Assembly: GCF_963518785.1 (NCBI RefSeq) | Contig: NZ_CAUQKJ010000004.1 | Coordinates: 124,001 to 188,000 of the forward strand | DNA: 64,000 nt | From: an uncultured Campylobacter sp. | GTDB lineage: Bacteria; Campylobacterota; Campylobacteria; Campylobacterales; Campylobacteraceae | Direction of reading: 5' to 3' | Shown here: in pieces, positions 1 to 9,120 of the stretch | Layout: each line of letters opens with the position of its first letter | Position numbering within the stretch: the stretch's first letter is position 1 | The notes under the pieces: model-generated | Told to the model about the DNA's origin: nothing | Databases searched by the model: none | What the model saw: the letters and a program-made list of their open reading frames with translations, nothing else | Position numbers and translations under genes: made by a program

Positions 1-385
1 TATCGGAGTTGATGTTTACTACGCCCATTATTTCGCAGCTTTGCGGCTTAGCAAATTTCTCGCTTAGAAATTTCGCGAGCTCTTTTAGCCCGAAATCCTG
101 CAGTGCTTCTTTTTGCACCAAAACTTCGATCTGACGGTCATTTGCGATCAAAACCGCATCCGTATCGTCGCGCCCTAGGATCACTCCTTCGTTGCACGCA
201 AGCTCGGCGCCGATACTAAGGGCATCTTGCTTTAAAATATTCGCCGCGGGCGCTCGCAAATTTTTTAGATAGAAAAAGTTTAGGCGCGATTTTTTCTGCA
301 TTATCGCCCGTCCTGCATTTCGCACGCCGATGCGCTCGCAAATCAGCGCAAAGTCGGCATCGTTTGAAATTTTATAAATTTTCAT
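1..385 (-). CDS. folP: Dihydropteroate synthase, 3' end outside window
   Basis: Condenses p-aminobenzoate with dihydropterin pyrophosphate in cytosolic folate synthesis. About 128 N-terminal residues are visible. They form the N-terminal extension typical of Campylobacter/Helicobacter FolP, and the visible part ends at EIMGVVNINSD, the start of the DHPS core (family motif IMGxxNxxxDSF). The rest of the barrel lies beyond base 1. The start ATG (complement of 383-385) overlaps the end of holB by 14 bases, which suggests translational coupling. The order holB-folP downstream of hobA and lysC is the same as in C. jejuni and H. pylori and supports the call. Confidence 0.88.
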   Translation of the reverse strand, partial: MKIYKISNDADFALICERIGVRNAGRAIMQKKSRLNFFYLKNLRAPAANILKQDALSIGAELACNEGVILGRDDTDAVLIANDRQIEVLVQKEALQDFGLKELAKFLSEKFAKPQSCEIMGVVNINSD

Positions 386-1004
386 CTTTTTTCTCCTCGA
401 TCATCAACAGTAACGGAGTAAGCACGGCATGAGCTTTGGCGTTATGCTCGGCAAGATAACTCAAGCGGTCAATCCGCTGCAGCTCATCGCCGCTTAGCCT
501 GACGCCCGCTTCGAAGCACTCTAGCGCGATCTCGCCGATGAGTGCTTTTAGCGCCGTTTTATCCAGCTCGCCCTTACGCTCCAGCGCAATCTGCGCGTCG
601 ATAAACTCCACCGCTTCCTTTAGGCTGAGCCTGGTTAAGTTTAGCCCGGTGCGGTATCTGGGCTTTCGCACGCAGAGGTTTTGCACGATCAGGCGCGAGC
701 GGATGGTGGGCAGCAGGGCGTTGATGAAGGGGGTGATCAGGAAAAACACCGTGTTTTTAGGCGGCTCCTCTAAAATTTTAAGCAGAGCGTTTTGCGCCTC
801 CTCGCCGAATTTCGTAGCGGCGATGACGATGATCTTATCCTCGCGCTCGGCGACATAGGCTTCGTCTATGATCTTTCGCGCCTCGTCGATCTTAAGCTCG
901 ACGCTTTCGAAAAACCTTAAATTTTTGCGCGGAATTTCGGCTAAAATTTTATCTTTAAAGCCCTCATAATCGCCCGTTAAAACGATCTGATTTATGATTT
1001 TCAA
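372..1004 (-). CDS. holB: DNA polymerase III subunit delta'
   Basis: Clamp-loader subunit of the replicative polymerase. The 210-residue protein is short for delta', as usual in epsilonproteobacteria, and corresponds to an AAA+ RecA-like domain. The segment from about residue 60 (IVIAATKFGEEAQNALLKIL, then EEPP and an N/T-rich strand) is the classic delta'/DnaX sensor region in which AQNALLKxLEEPP is diagnostic. No zinc-binding Cys cluster or P-loop is seen, which is normal for delta' of this group. It sits between hobA (4-base overlap upstream) and folP (overlap downstream) in one minus-strand operon. Confidence 0.85.
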   Translation of the reverse strand: MKIINQIVLTGDYEGFKDKILAEIPRKNLRFFESVELKIDEARKIIDEAYVAEREDKIIVIAATKFGEEAQNALLKILEEPPKNTVFFLITPFINALLPTIRSRLIVQNLCVRKPRYRTGLNLTRLSLKEAVEFIDAQIALERKGELDKTALKALIGEIALECFEAGVRLSGDELQRIDRLSYLAEHNAKAHAVLTPLLLMIEEKKDENL

Positions 1005-1534
1005 AGCACCACTTCGTCAAAAAGCACGGCGTCGATGCTTTTATCTAAAATTTTAAAAAGCTGGATAAGTTTTAGATCCAGGCTAGGATCACTCTCGCTC
1101 ATGTAAAAGCTGTTTTGCAGCCTCTCGTCGATGAGCCACAGATAGCTGTCCTCGTGGCTTTTGGCGATTTTGGCTAGCGGATGGTTGCCGTTACCGATGT
1201 AAAAATATATAAAGCCGTTGGCAAACGCGAGGCTTAGCATATCGTTTAGCAGCAGCGCGTCCTCCAGGCTATTTACGCCGCCGCGGTAGAGCGAACGCAG
1301 CGAAAAAAACGGCAGCAGCGGGCGAGAGTTGGTCGATGAGTTGATCTTTTTTATGATGTATTCGCTAAACCAGCTTCGCTCATCATCGCAGATGACGATG
1401 AAAGCAAAGCCGTCGTGGAGAAATTTGAGCTTTGATGCTAAAAGCGGAGTCCAGTCCTCCTTGCGATTCTCGAGCCACTCAAGTCCGGGCTCGGAGCGCA
1501 TCGCCGTGACGCTCCAAGTGTGCAGATCCTGCAT
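1001..1534 (-). CDS. hobA: DnaA-binding initiation factor HobA
   Basis: HobA binds domain I of DnaA and promotes oligomerisation at oriC. It is the epsilonproteobacterial counterpart of DiaA, with a SIS-like fold. The identification rests mainly on position: the order lysC-hobA-holB-folP is conserved in H. pylori (HP1229-HP1232) and C. jejuni (Cj0582-Cj0585). It is supported by the 177-residue length (about 180 in the family) and by the acidic-aromatic N-terminus with a conserved W (MQDLHTWSVTAMR). The start is directly abutted to the lysC stop and the end overlaps holB, so the group is translationally coupled. Confidence 0.78.
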   Translation of the reverse strand: MQDLHTWSVTAMRSEPGLEWLENRKEDWTPLLASKLKFLHDGFAFIVICDDERSWFSEYIIKKINSSTNSRPLLPFFSLRSLYRGGVNSLEDALLLNDMLSLAFANGFIYFYIGNGNHPLAKIAKSHEDSYLWLIDERLQNSFYMSESDPSLDLKLIQLFKILDKSIDAVLFDEVVL

Positions 1535-2739
1535 TATTTATCCAAATCGTAGGCTTTATGCAGCGCGCGCACGGCAAGCTCGCCGTATTTGGCCTCTACG
1601 ATCATCGAAATTTTAATCTCGCTCGTGGAGATCATCTGGATATTTATCCCTTCGTCCGCGAGCGTCTTAAACGCCTTGCTGGCTATACCGCTGTGGCTTT
1701 TCATACCAACGCCGACTAAAGAAACCTTTACGATATCGGCATCCGATTCGATGATGGAATTCGGATTTGGATTTACCTCTTTCATTACCGCATAAGCAGT
1801 CTGCAGCTCGTTTTGCGGCACGGTAAAGCCTAAATTCGTCTCGCCGTTTCGTCCGATATTTTGCACGATCATATCGACATTGATCTCCTTGCTCGCAAGC
1901 GCGGAGAAAATTTCAGCCGCGACGCCGGGGCGATCCTCTACGTTTCTAATCGTGATTCTTGCTTGATTTTTATCCAGTGCAATGCCGCTAATTACCGCAT
2001 CTTCCATCTTTTCTTCTCCTGTTATGAGTGTTCCTTCATGATCGTTAAAACTGCTTCGCGTCACCAAATTTACGTTTAATTTCTTCGCAAGCTCAACGCT
2101 TCGATTTTGCAAAACCTTCGCCCCCAAGCTCGCAAGCTCAAGCATCTCGTCGTAGCTGATGCGATCAAGCTTCTTGGCTTTGGGCTCGATGCGCGGATCG
2201 GTCGTATATACGCCGTCTACGTCGGTGTAAATTTCGCACAGATCGGCATTCAGTGCTCCTGCGACGGCGACTGCGCTAAGATCGCTTCCGCCTCGCCCGA
2301 GCGTAGTTACTTCGCCCGCGGTGCTGATACCTTGAAAGCCCGCGACGACGACGATTTTGCCCTGCTTTAACGCCTCTTGCATACTTTTTGGATCGATCGA
2401 GACTATGCGAGCTTTGGTGTGAAAATTATCCGTCACGATGCCTGCGCCTCGCCCGCTAAATGCGATCGCAGCATAGCCCTTAGCATTTAGCGCGATAGCT
2501 AAAAGTGCGCTCGTGACGCGCTCGCCCGAGCTTAGCAGCACATCCATCTCTCTGCCTACGGGAGTTTTAGTAAAAAATTCCGCCTGCTCGATGAGCTGAT
2601 TGGTAACGCCGCTCATCGCAGATACGATTACCGCGACATCGTGTCCTTCGTTTTTAGTCTTTATCACGCGCTGCGCGACCGCCTCGATCCGCTCTAGCGT
2701 ACCGACGCTCGTACCGCCGTATTTTTGAACGATCAGCAT
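1534..2739 (-). CDS. lysC: Aspartate kinase
   Basis: Phosphorylates aspartate, the first step to lysine/diaminopimelate, threonine and methionine. The 401-residue monofunctional enzyme starts with the kinase motif VQKYGGTSVG (residues 4-13). It carries the ATP/aspartate-site stretch TLGRGGSDLSAVAVAGALNA, and has two C-terminal ACT regulatory domains (about 260-400), consistent with feedback control by lysine and/or threonine. The start codon overlaps the stop of rppH (TAATG arrangement) and hobA follows at once, so it belongs to the rppH-lysC-hobA-holB-folP operon. Confidence 0.95.
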   Translation of the reverse strand: MLIVQKYGGTSVGTLERIEAVAQRVIKTKNEGHDVAVIVSAMSGVTNQLIEQAEFFTKTPVGREMDVLLSSGERVTSALLAIALNAKGYAAIAFSGRGAGIVTDNFHTKARIVSIDPKSMQEALKQGKIVVVAGFQGISTAGEVTTLGRGGSDLSAVAVAGALNADLCEIYTDVDGVYTTDPRIEPKAKKLDRISYDEMLELASLGAKVLQNRSVELAKKLNVNLVTRSSFNDHEGTLITGEEKMEDAVISGIALDKNQARITIRNVEDRPGVAAEIFSALASKEINVDMIVQNIGRNGETNLGFTVPQNELQTAYAVMKEVNPNPNSIIESDADIVKVSLVGVGMKSHSGIASKAFKTLADEGINIQMISTSEIKISMIVEAKYGELAVRALHKAYDLDK

Positions 2740-3209
2740 TAAATGTAACCCTCCTCCTTAAAATATTTTAAAACCGTCGCGTAAATCGGCTTTTTGAAGT
2801 GATTTACGTGCCTTAAAACCTCATTCGCGCCTACGAATTTAAATGCGTCGAACTCCGGAAGTTTGGTATTGATGTTTATATCGGCTAAGCTTCGCAATCT
2901 CACCAAAAAATACCTTTGAATTTGCCCGTCGTATGGGCGCATCTTTTGAGCTACCCCATCGGGAAAGTCGTAGCTAAGCCACTTCGGGCACTCAGCGATG
3001 ATATCGACTTTGCTTGTTCCGATCTCCTCACCTAGCTCTCTGCGGATCGCCATCTTAGGCGTCTCACCATCGTCGATACCACCTTGAGGAAACTGCCAAG
3101 CGCCTTTGATGTCGCTTCGTTGCGCGATTAAAATTTCGCAATTAAACGGATACGAGGGCGAAAGTACGATTGCAGCGACATTCGGTCTGTAATTTTTCTC
3201 TTTTTCCAT
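2739..3209 (-). CDS. rppH: RNA pyrophosphohydrolase (Nudix)
   Basis: Removes pyrophosphate from the 5' triphosphate end of mRNA and so triggers decay; it may also act on dinucleoside polyphosphates (C. jejuni NudA). The 156-residue protein carries RPNVAAIVLSP at the N-terminus, the RppH signature GAWQFPQGGIDDGE and a Nudix box ending RRELGEEIG (about residues 43-64). C-terminal KYFKEEGYI is typical of the short epsilonproteobacterial form. It is the first gene of the minus-strand operon leading to folP and is divergently arranged with hemW, with about 136 bases of AT-rich sequence between them. Confidence 0.92.
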   Translation of the reverse strand: MEKEKNYRPNVAAIVLSPSYPFNCEILIAQRSDIKGAWQFPQGGIDDGETPKMAIRRELGEEIGTSKVDIIAECPKWLSYDFPDGVAQKMRPYDGQIQRYFLVRLRSLADININTKLPEFDAFKFVGANEVLRHVNHFKKPIYATVLKYFKEEGYI

Positions 3210-3345
3210 CTCGTTTTCTCACAAAAAATTTCTCAAAATTCTACCTAAAAATATTAAAATTTGCGTTAAGAGGCTTAAAATTTATATAAATTTTCAAATT
3301 AATTCGCTAAATTTTGCGACGTAAATTTAGCCCATAGGACCGCCC

Positions 3346-4419
3346 TTGCACATCTACATCCACGTGCCGTTTTGCACCTCCAAATGCCCGTATTGCGCCT
3401 TTGGCTCTTTTAGCGACAAATTTAGCCTCGCAAAAAGCTACTTTCGCGCGCTAGAGCTTGAGGTACGCGACTTTTTGACGAAAAATCCGCATGCGCAAAT
3501 CTCTACGCTTTTTATCGGCGGAGGCACGCCAAGTGCCGTGGATGCGGGGCTTTACGACGAAATTTTTGCGCTGCTCGCGCCGCGTTTTGCCGCCAAAGCC
3601 GAAATCAGTTCTGAAGCCAACCCAAACTCCGCTAGCCCCGCTTGGCTTGGGGCGATGCGCGGTCTCGGCGTAAATCGCATCAGCTTCGGCGCGCAGAGCT
3701 TCAACGACGCCAAGCTAAAGTTACTCGGTCGCGCGCACAGTGCGGCGCAGATTTTTCTGGCGGTGCAAAATGCCAAAGCAGCGGGCTTTTATAATATAAA
3801 TTTGGATCTAATCTATGCGAGCAAATTTGACTATAAAAGGAATTTAAAATTTGAAATGGCTGAGCTTGCGCGCTGCGAAGTGCCACATCTAAGCGCCTAT
3901 GCGCTAAGCCTTGAGGAAAACACGCCATTTTTCGGGCGCGAAAGCTTCAAAAGGGAAAGCGCGGCTCTAGCTAAATTTCTCTTTGCTCTTGCGGCAGATA
4001 GCGGCTTTAGCCAGTATGAAATTTCAAATTTTGCCGCGCGCGGACTGCGCTGTAAGCACAATCTCTCCTACTGGCGCGGCGAGGATTACGCGGGATTTGG
4101 GGCATTTGCGGTCGGAACTAGCGGGCAGGTGCGCCTTAGCTCGCCTAAAAATTTGCGAGATTACATTGTAGATCCGCTACAAAAACAGCGCGAAGTTCTA
4201 AGCGCGCAGGATAAAAAGCTTGAGCGCATATTTCTCGGGCTGCGCTGCGTTTTGGGGCTTGAAGCGCAAATTTTAAACGCTACGGAGCTAAGCAACGCGC
4301 AGCTGCTCGTGCGCGAAAAAAAGCTGAAATTTGCCGAGGGTAAATTTTATAATCCCAACTTTTTGCTCGCCGACGAGATTGCGCTTTTTATCACGCAAGA
4401 AAGCCGCCGCGGGCGCTAA
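3346..4419 (+). CDS. hemW: Radical SAM heme chaperone HemW
   Basis: Predicted heme chaperone of the HemN-like radical SAM family, often annotated as oxygen-independent coproporphyrinogen oxidase. The N-terminus has the family sequence HIYIHVPFCTSKCPYCAF, with the 4Fe-4S cysteines C10, C14 and C17 (Cx3Cx2C), and the GGGTPS SAM-binding motif near residue 58. At 357 residues it matches HemW, and it lacks the extra N-terminal region and conserved residues of true HemN, so heme insertion is the better guess. The start is TTG, because no ATG fits the conserved N-terminus. It heads a plus-strand run hemW-tatB-tatC-queA, as in C. jejuni Cj0580c-Cj0577c. Confidence 0.85.
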   Translation: MHIYIHVPFCTSKCPYCAFGSFSDKFSLAKSYFRALELEVRDFLTKNPHAQISTLFIGGGTPSAVDAGLYDEIFALLAPRFAAKAEISSEANPNSASPAWLGAMRGLGVNRISFGAQSFNDAKLKLLGRAHSAAQIFLAVQNAKAAGFYNINLDLIYASKFDYKRNLKFEMAELARCEVPHLSAYALSLEENTPFFGRESFKRESAALAKFLFALAADSGFSQYEISNFAARGLRCKHNLSYWRGEDYAGFGAFAVGTSGQVRLSSPKNLRDYIVDPLQKQREVLSAQDKKLERIFLGLRCVLGLEAQILNATELSNAQLLVREKKLKFAEGKFYNPNFLLADEIALFITQESRRGR

Positions 4420-4476
4420 ATTTAAGATTAATGAAATTTTAGTTAAAATACGCCACTTTTTACGTTAGGAAATTTT

Positions 4477-5199
4477 ATGTTTGGTATCAGTATGCCTGAA
4501 ATTACGGTCATTTTAATCATCGCGATAATCGTGCTGGGGCCCGAAAAGCTTCCAAAAGTGCTGGTCGAGCTAGCTAAATACTTCAAAGTCATCAAAAAAA
4601 CCATCAACGACGCAAAATCGAGCTTCGATCAGGAGCTTCGCATAGCCGAGCTCAAAGAGGACGCCAAAAAATATAAAGAGAGTATCACACAAGCAAGCGA
4701 GGGCGTGCGCAAAAAGCTCACGTTTGAGGAGCTCGACGAGATAAAAGGCGGTATCGACTCGGTCAAAGAGACGCTAAATGCGGGGCTAAAAGACGCGGAA
4801 AGCTCTCTTAAAGAAACGCTTAGCTCGGACGCCGCCAAAGACGCGTTAAACTCCGCGAAAATCTCGGCACAAAAACAGAGCGAGACGGTAAATTTAAAAG
4901 CAAATTCGAGCGGCGAAAATTCCGCGCAAAGCTCTGCCCGCGCCGCAAACTCTACGCAAGGCTCCGCCGGCAGCGCAACAAATTCTAGCGCCGGAGACAA
5001 GGGCAAAAATTCTAGCTTCGAAAACGAAGGCGAAAATTCCATGCCGAGCACAGGCAGCGACGCGGGAAATTCCGCACAAAATACCAATGCAAGCAGTGAA
5101 GCAAAAAACGGCACGCAAAATATGAATACAAATTTAAACGGCGATGCGCAAAATTCTATGCAAAATTCCATGCAAAATAACGATACACAAAAATCATAA
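4477..5199 (+). CDS. tatB: Sec-independent translocase subunit TatB
   Basis: Twin-arginine receptor component that works with TatC to bind folded cargo with RR signal peptides. Residues 1-23 (MFGISMPEITVILIIAIIVL then GPEKLPK) are the single membrane helix and the conserved G-P-E-K-L-P hinge of TatB. An amphipathic charged helix follows to about residue 120. The last ~100 residues are unusual: a low-complexity Asn/Ser/Gly/Ala tail built of NSxx units and Met/Asn/Gln repeats, where most TatB proteins stop near 140-170. The gene is followed after 15 bases by tatC. Confidence 0.9.
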   Translation: MFGISMPEITVILIIAIIVLGPEKLPKVLVELAKYFKVIKKTINDAKSSFDQELRIAELKEDAKKYKESITQASEGVRKKLTFEELDEIKGGIDSVKETLNAGLKDAESSLKETLSSDAAKDALNSAKISAQKQSETVNLKANSSGENSAQSSARAANSTQGSAGSATNSSAGDKGKNSSFENEGENSMPSTGSDAGNSAQNTNASSEAKNGTQNMNTNLNGDAQNSMQNSMQNNDTQKS

Positions 5200-5214
5200 T
5201 GAGAGAGAAATTTA

Positions 5215-5970
5215 ATGTTTGAAGAGCTAAAACCCCATCTAGCCGAGCTTCGCAAGCGCCTAGTGATCTGCGTGCTGTCCGTCATCGTCCTTTTTATCGC
5301 GTGCTTCGGCTTTTGGGAAGATATTTTAGGCTTTATGACCCGCCCGCTAGTGCGCGTGCTTCCTAAGGGCAGTGAGATCATCTTTACCCAGCTTGGCGAA
5401 ACGTTTTTTACCGCGATGAAGGTATCGTTTTTCACCTCGCTGCTTCTAGCGATGCCGATAATTTTCTGGCAGGCGTGGCTTTTCATAGCGCCTGGGCTTT
5501 ACGACAACGAGAAAAAATACGTCATCCCCTTCGTTAGCGGCGCGAGCATTATGTTCTTTTTAGGCGCGGCATTTTGCTATTTTTTCGTAATCCCAGTCGC
5601 ATTTAATTTCTTGGTAAATTTTGGCGCCAAGCAATTTACTGCGATGCCTACGATCGGCGAATATGTAGGCTTTTTCGCTAAGCTCGTCGTCGCATTCGGC
5701 ATCAGCTTCGAGCTTCCGGTGGTGACATTTTTCCTCGCTAAAATCGGGCTTGTAACCAATAAAAGCCTAAGCGATTTTTTCCGCTACGCAATCGTCATTA
5801 TTTTCATCTTTGCAGCGGTGATGACGCCGCCGGACGTGCTTAGTCAGTTTATGCTCGCAACTCCGCTAATTGCGCTTTATCTGCTCTCAATCTTCATCGC
5901 CAAAATGATAAATCCGTATAAGCCTGAGGATGACGAAAGCGAAAATTCCACGGACGTAGCGAAGGCGTGA
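5215..5970 (+). CDS. tatC: Sec-independent translocase subunit TatC
   Basis: Core receptor of the Tat protein export system in the inner membrane. The 251-residue protein opens with the conserved sequence MFEELKPHLAELRKRL and has six hydrophobic segments. Loops with the family residues FTQLGETFFTAMK and YDNEKKYVIPF and the C-terminal MTPPDVLSQFMLATPLIALY are typical of TatC. RBS GAGAGAAA precedes the ATG. It lies between tatB and queA in the same direction, and queA begins one base after its stop. Confidence 0.96.
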   Translation: MFEELKPHLAELRKRLVICVLSVIVLFIACFGFWEDILGFMTRPLVRVLPKGSEIIFTQLGETFFTAMKVSFFTSLLLAMPIIFWQAWLFIAPGLYDNEKKYVIPFVSGASIMFFLGAAFCYFFVIPVAFNFLVNFGAKQFTAMPTIGEYVGFFAKLVVAFGISFELPVVTFFLAKIGLVTNKSLSDFFRYAIVIIFIFAAVMTPPDVLSQFMLATPLIALYLLSIFIAKMINPYKPEDDESENSTDVAKA

Positions 5971-5971
5971 G

Positions 5972-6991
5972 ATGGCGGATCTAAATTTAGTTGGCAGCTA
6001 CGATTACGAGCTTCCTAGCAAGCTCATCGCAAGCGCGCCCTTGATGCCCAAACAAAGCGCGCGCCTACTGATCTACGACCGCGCTAAAGAGCAGATCACC
6101 CACGCGCACTTCGGCGATCTGGCGGATGCCCTGCCGCCTTGCGATATTATTTTTAACGACACGCGGGTGATTAAGGCGCGCCTTTTCGGCCATAAAAACA
6201 GCGGCGGTAAGATCGAGCTTCTGCTAAACTCGCCGCTTGAGGGCGATAAATTTAGCGTCTATATTCGCGGCAGCGTCAAAGTAGGCAGCGAATTAAAATT
6301 TCAAAGCGGTCTTAATGCGCGCGTCTGTGAGCTTATGGAAGGTGGGCTTCGCATCGTGAAGTTTGAGCACGGCGGTAAAGCTTTAAACACCCATGATGTT
6401 TTTGAAATTTGCGAACGTATCGGCCATGTGCCGCTGCCACCGTATATCAAGCGCACCGATACCAAGCAGGACGAAAGCTGGTATCAAAGCATCTTCGCGC
6501 GCGAGCAAGGCGCCGTCGCCGCACCCACCGCGAGCTTGCATTTTGATAGCGAGATGATTGCGGATTTGCATAAAAATCACGAGATCCACTTCATCACGCT
6601 GCATGTGGGCGCGGGCACCTTTAAGCCCGTGGAAGTAGCGGATCTGCGCGAGCACAAGATGCACGGTGAGCTCTACTCTATCCCGCCGCAGACCGCGCAA
6701 ATTCTAAAAAGCGAACGAAAAATTTTAGGCGTGGGTACGACCGTTACGAGAACGATCGAAAATTTTGCGCGCAACGGGCAAAGCAGCGGGATCTGCGAGC
6801 TGTTTTTGCACCCGGGCAATCCGCCGATAAGACAAAATTTTCTACTTACGAACTTTCACCTGCCCAAATCCACGCTGATAATGCTCGTAGCAAGCTTCAT
6901 CGGCCTTGAGCGCACGCTTGAGCTCTACCGCATCGCAGTGGAGCAAAGATACCGCTTCTACTCCTATGGCGATGGGATGCTTGTGCTATGA
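5972..6991 (+). CDS. queA: S-adenosylmethionine:tRNA ribosyltransferase-isomerase
   Basis: Transfers and rearranges the ribosyl group of SAM onto preQ1 at the wobble base of GUN tRNAs to give epoxyqueuosine. The 339-residue sequence has the hallmarks of QueA: N-terminal YDYELPSKLIA, FNDTRVIKARLFG, the HVPLPPYIKR segment, QGAVAAPTASLHF and the C-terminal NFHLPKSTLIMLVASF. The start sits one base after the tatC stop, and its stop overlaps the ATG of the next gene (ATGA). No queuosine riboswitch is visible because the gene is embedded in the tat operon. Confidence 0.96.
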   Translation: MADLNLVGSYDYELPSKLIASAPLMPKQSARLLIYDRAKEQITHAHFGDLADALPPCDIIFNDTRVIKARLFGHKNSGGKIELLLNSPLEGDKFSVYIRGSVKVGSELKFQSGLNARVCELMEGGLRIVKFEHGGKALNTHDVFEICERIGHVPLPPYIKRTDTKQDESWYQSIFAREQGAVAAPTASLHFDSEMIADLHKNHEIHFITLHVGAGTFKPVEVADLREHKMHGELYSIPPQTAQILKSERKILGVGTTVTRTIENFARNGQSSGICELFLHPGNPPIRQNFLLTNFHLPKSTLIMLVASFIGLERTLELYRIAVEQRYRFYSYGDGMLVL

Positions 6992-8025
6992 AAGCCATAG
7001 TTTTAGGCGCGCTAGCAATATTGACTGCGACGGCAGGCTTTGTGGCAAGAAAACTTTTTGCTAAAAAGCCCGCCGTAAGCGGCAAAATTTTCTCCGCTGC
7101 GCCTAAAGCCAAAGAAAGTAATTCCGTCGTGCCTAGACGCGAGGATATCGCGCAGATCGATATTTTAAAAATTTTAAAATTTCAAAGCGAAATTTTATTT
7201 GAGGAGTGCACAAAATACGACAGCACGCTCTATCTTAGTTTCCCACCGCAGCTACCGCGTATCTACGGCGGCGAGGTGCTAAATCTCACTAGCGCGGTCT
7301 TTGACGCGTGCGAGTTTTTCCTGCAAAATATCGCTGAGCCAATCCGCGTAAGCGTGGAATTTAGCAGTAAGGAACTTAGAGCAAATATGAGCTCTATCAA
7401 GCTCGACGTGCGAGTAGGTATCGATCGCGAGCTAAAGGATCCGCGTACCTATGCGCTTAAAAGTGCACTAGAAAGCGCTGCTAGCACGGATGATGAGTAT
7501 CTTACTTCGGCGCAGACCCATTTGCGTGCACTCGGTTCGCATCCAAGTATTGGAGCCGACGAGCGAGGGACATTTATCAAAATGGATGCGGTGCTTAGCT
7601 GCTTCGCGCAGCAGAGCTTTAGCGCCAAAAAATACGACTACAACGTCATCATCACGCATAAAAACCGCGCGATCTTTGAGGAGCTGCGAGATTTTTTGAG
7701 CGGGCTTGGTTGCGACGTGATGCCAAATTCCAACTGGGAGAGCGCAAAGAGGCACCTAAACGACTTCATCTACGTAGCCGACGTCGTCATTCTTGACGCC
7801 GAGATCCTGCGCGCAAATATAAGCGAAATAAACTACCTCAACGCGCTGGAAAAAGATGGGGTGTTTTTCATATTTTTACTTAAAAACAAACACTCGCTCA
7901 AGGTGCTGGAGGGGCTAAGCTTTAAATTTTTCAAGCTCGAGATGCCATATTTCTACGACGAGTTTTACGCCACGCTCGACATCATCGAAAAGATCAAAAA
8001 CGATGAGAATTTCTTGGGGCTGTAG
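6988..8025 (+). CDS. Membrane-anchored protein with degenerate receiver-like C-terminus, unknown function
   Basis: I do not recognise a named family. The 345-residue protein has one N-terminal membrane segment (about residues 3-20), a basic/Ala linker, a middle region (about 50-180) whose helix-strand pattern and KFQSEILFEECTKY stretch faintly recall the dimerisation/ATPase part of a sensor kinase, and a C-terminal part (about 215-330) shaped like a response-regulator receiver. That part has a buried strand YNVIIT, a helix after HKNRAIFEELRDFL, a second strand with VVILDAE, and a late Lys in FIFLLKNKH. The first acidic pocket is not preserved, so phosphorylation is doubtful. Translationally coupled to queA by an ATGA overlap. 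The role is inference only. Confidence 0.55.
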   Translation: MKAIVLGALAILTATAGFVARKLFAKKPAVSGKIFSAAPKAKESNSVVPRREDIAQIDILKILKFQSEILFEECTKYDSTLYLSFPPQLPRIYGGEVLNLTSAVFDACEFFLQNIAEPIRVSVEFSSKELRANMSSIKLDVRVGIDRELKDPRTYALKSALESAASTDDEYLTSAQTHLRALGSHPSIGADERGTFIKMDAVLSCFAQQSFSAKKYDYNVIITHKNRAIFEELRDFLSGLGCDVMPNSNWESAKRHLNDFIYVADVVILDAEILRANISEINYLNALEKDGVFFIFLLKNKHSLKVLEGLSFKFFKLEMPYFYDEFYATLDIIEKIKNDENFLGL

Positions 8026-8064
8026 CGAACAGGCAGCGATAAATTTAAAACCTAAGAGATTGAA

Positions 8065-8517
8065 GTGCTATATTTTGACTTAGATTGGATCAAGGGCAAT
8101 ATAAAAGATAGCGAATATGCCTTAAGGCAGCAGCGGTACGAGGAGTATTTAGCAGGGCTGCATAAAAATATGCATACGCTAGAAAGAATTTTTGCGGGTA
8201 TAAGCTTCAACGATGCACTATTGCTACCCAAAAAGCAAATCAATGAAAAGTTGCATTTGAAATTTTACATCGAAGATTTGCAAAATGGATATTATGAACT
8301 AAAATGCGTTATGAGCTCGGATCAAAGATGCGGCGCGGCAGCAGGCGAAATAATAACGAGCGAGATATTTTACGAAAATGGCAATTACCGCTTCTCTTTC
8401 ATCCTTGCCTGTCTAAAGGAATACGCCGTTAATTTTTCCAGGATAGATAGCCTTAAATTTAACGCGATTTCGCAGAAAAAATACCACTTTGAGCATAAGA
8501 AATTTAAACTTTCATAG
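8065..8517 (+). CDS. Hypothetical protein, 150 aa
   Basis: Soluble-looking protein of unknown function with a GTG start preceded by AAGAG. It is rich in aromatic and charged residues, has a helical N-terminus (YALRQQRYEEYLAGL) and then alternating beta-like segments (LKFYIEDLQNGYYELKCVM). There are two Cys residues in the middle and a basic C-terminus. It is more AT-rich than queA and the preceding gene, and is followed by a long gene-poor stretch, which together suggest an accessory gene such as an orphan immunity protein. That reading is a guess from size and context, not from a motif. Confidence 0.5.
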   Translation: MLYFDLDWIKGNIKDSEYALRQQRYEEYLAGLHKNMHTLERIFAGISFNDALLLPKKQINEKLHLKFYIEDLQNGYYELKCVMSSDQRCGAAAGEIITSEIFYENGNYRFSFILACLKEYAVNFSRIDSLKFNAISQKKYHFEHKKFKLS

Positions 8518-9120
8518 TAAATCCAAACCTCGGTTTTTTACGTATAAAATTTCATCCGCTAAAGATTGCCGCCTCGGTATTTATCTCATTTACAATCCAA
8601 AATTTAAAACGCTAGCGAGCTCGGTTTTAAGAGGTATGATTTTGATTTAGGCGCGAGCTTTTTGACAAACGATGCGAGCTTCGGAGGTATAAGAATTTTA
8701 GTTTTTCGTGACTTAGAATGTGTCGCGTACTTCAGGTCAAAGCGTAGCGATGTGAGATAAAAATTTTGCTCGCTCGAGTGCTGAGGCATTATGCTTTTAG
8801 AAAAGACACAAAGTAACGTAAATTTAGCTGTGCCTTGTAGCTGAAATCCATTAAATTTAAGCCAGAATCATTCGGCGACAGTGTCATTCGCCAAACCCTC
8901 TAAGGCAAAATCTCTAAATTTAAGTTCTGGACGTCATATGCAAGCAGATTTCCTTCTACCCTTAAAGCATTCAAATCATATTAAAATTTGAGCTTCCAAA
9001 CGAACCTAAAGAAATTTTGACAATCACTACGTTGCATTTAAAAGCGCGCTCGATAAGAGATATAAAAAAACTAACAAATTTTAAAATTTAGCCAGACGAA
9101 CTTTGCTTGCGATTTAAATT
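8518..9120. other. Gene-poor intergenic stretch
   Basis: About 600 bases with stops in all frames and no reading frame that looks protein-like. A 61-codon frame at 8604-8789 on the minus strand has no recognisable features. No tRNA cloverleaf, CRISPR repeat or clear terminator was seen. The mix of GC-rich and AT-rich short words suggests a decayed former gene region, but no parent gene can be named. Confidence 0.5.

Noticed and set aside
4629..5486. 285-codon frame antisense to tatB/tatC
   Set aside because: Mirror of the NS-rich tatB tail: Phe/Glu/Ala-rich, no RBS, and tatB and tatC are firm.
8604..8789. 61-codon minus-strand frame in the gene-poor stretch
   Set aside because: No RBS, no protein-like pattern and isolated in decayed sequence.
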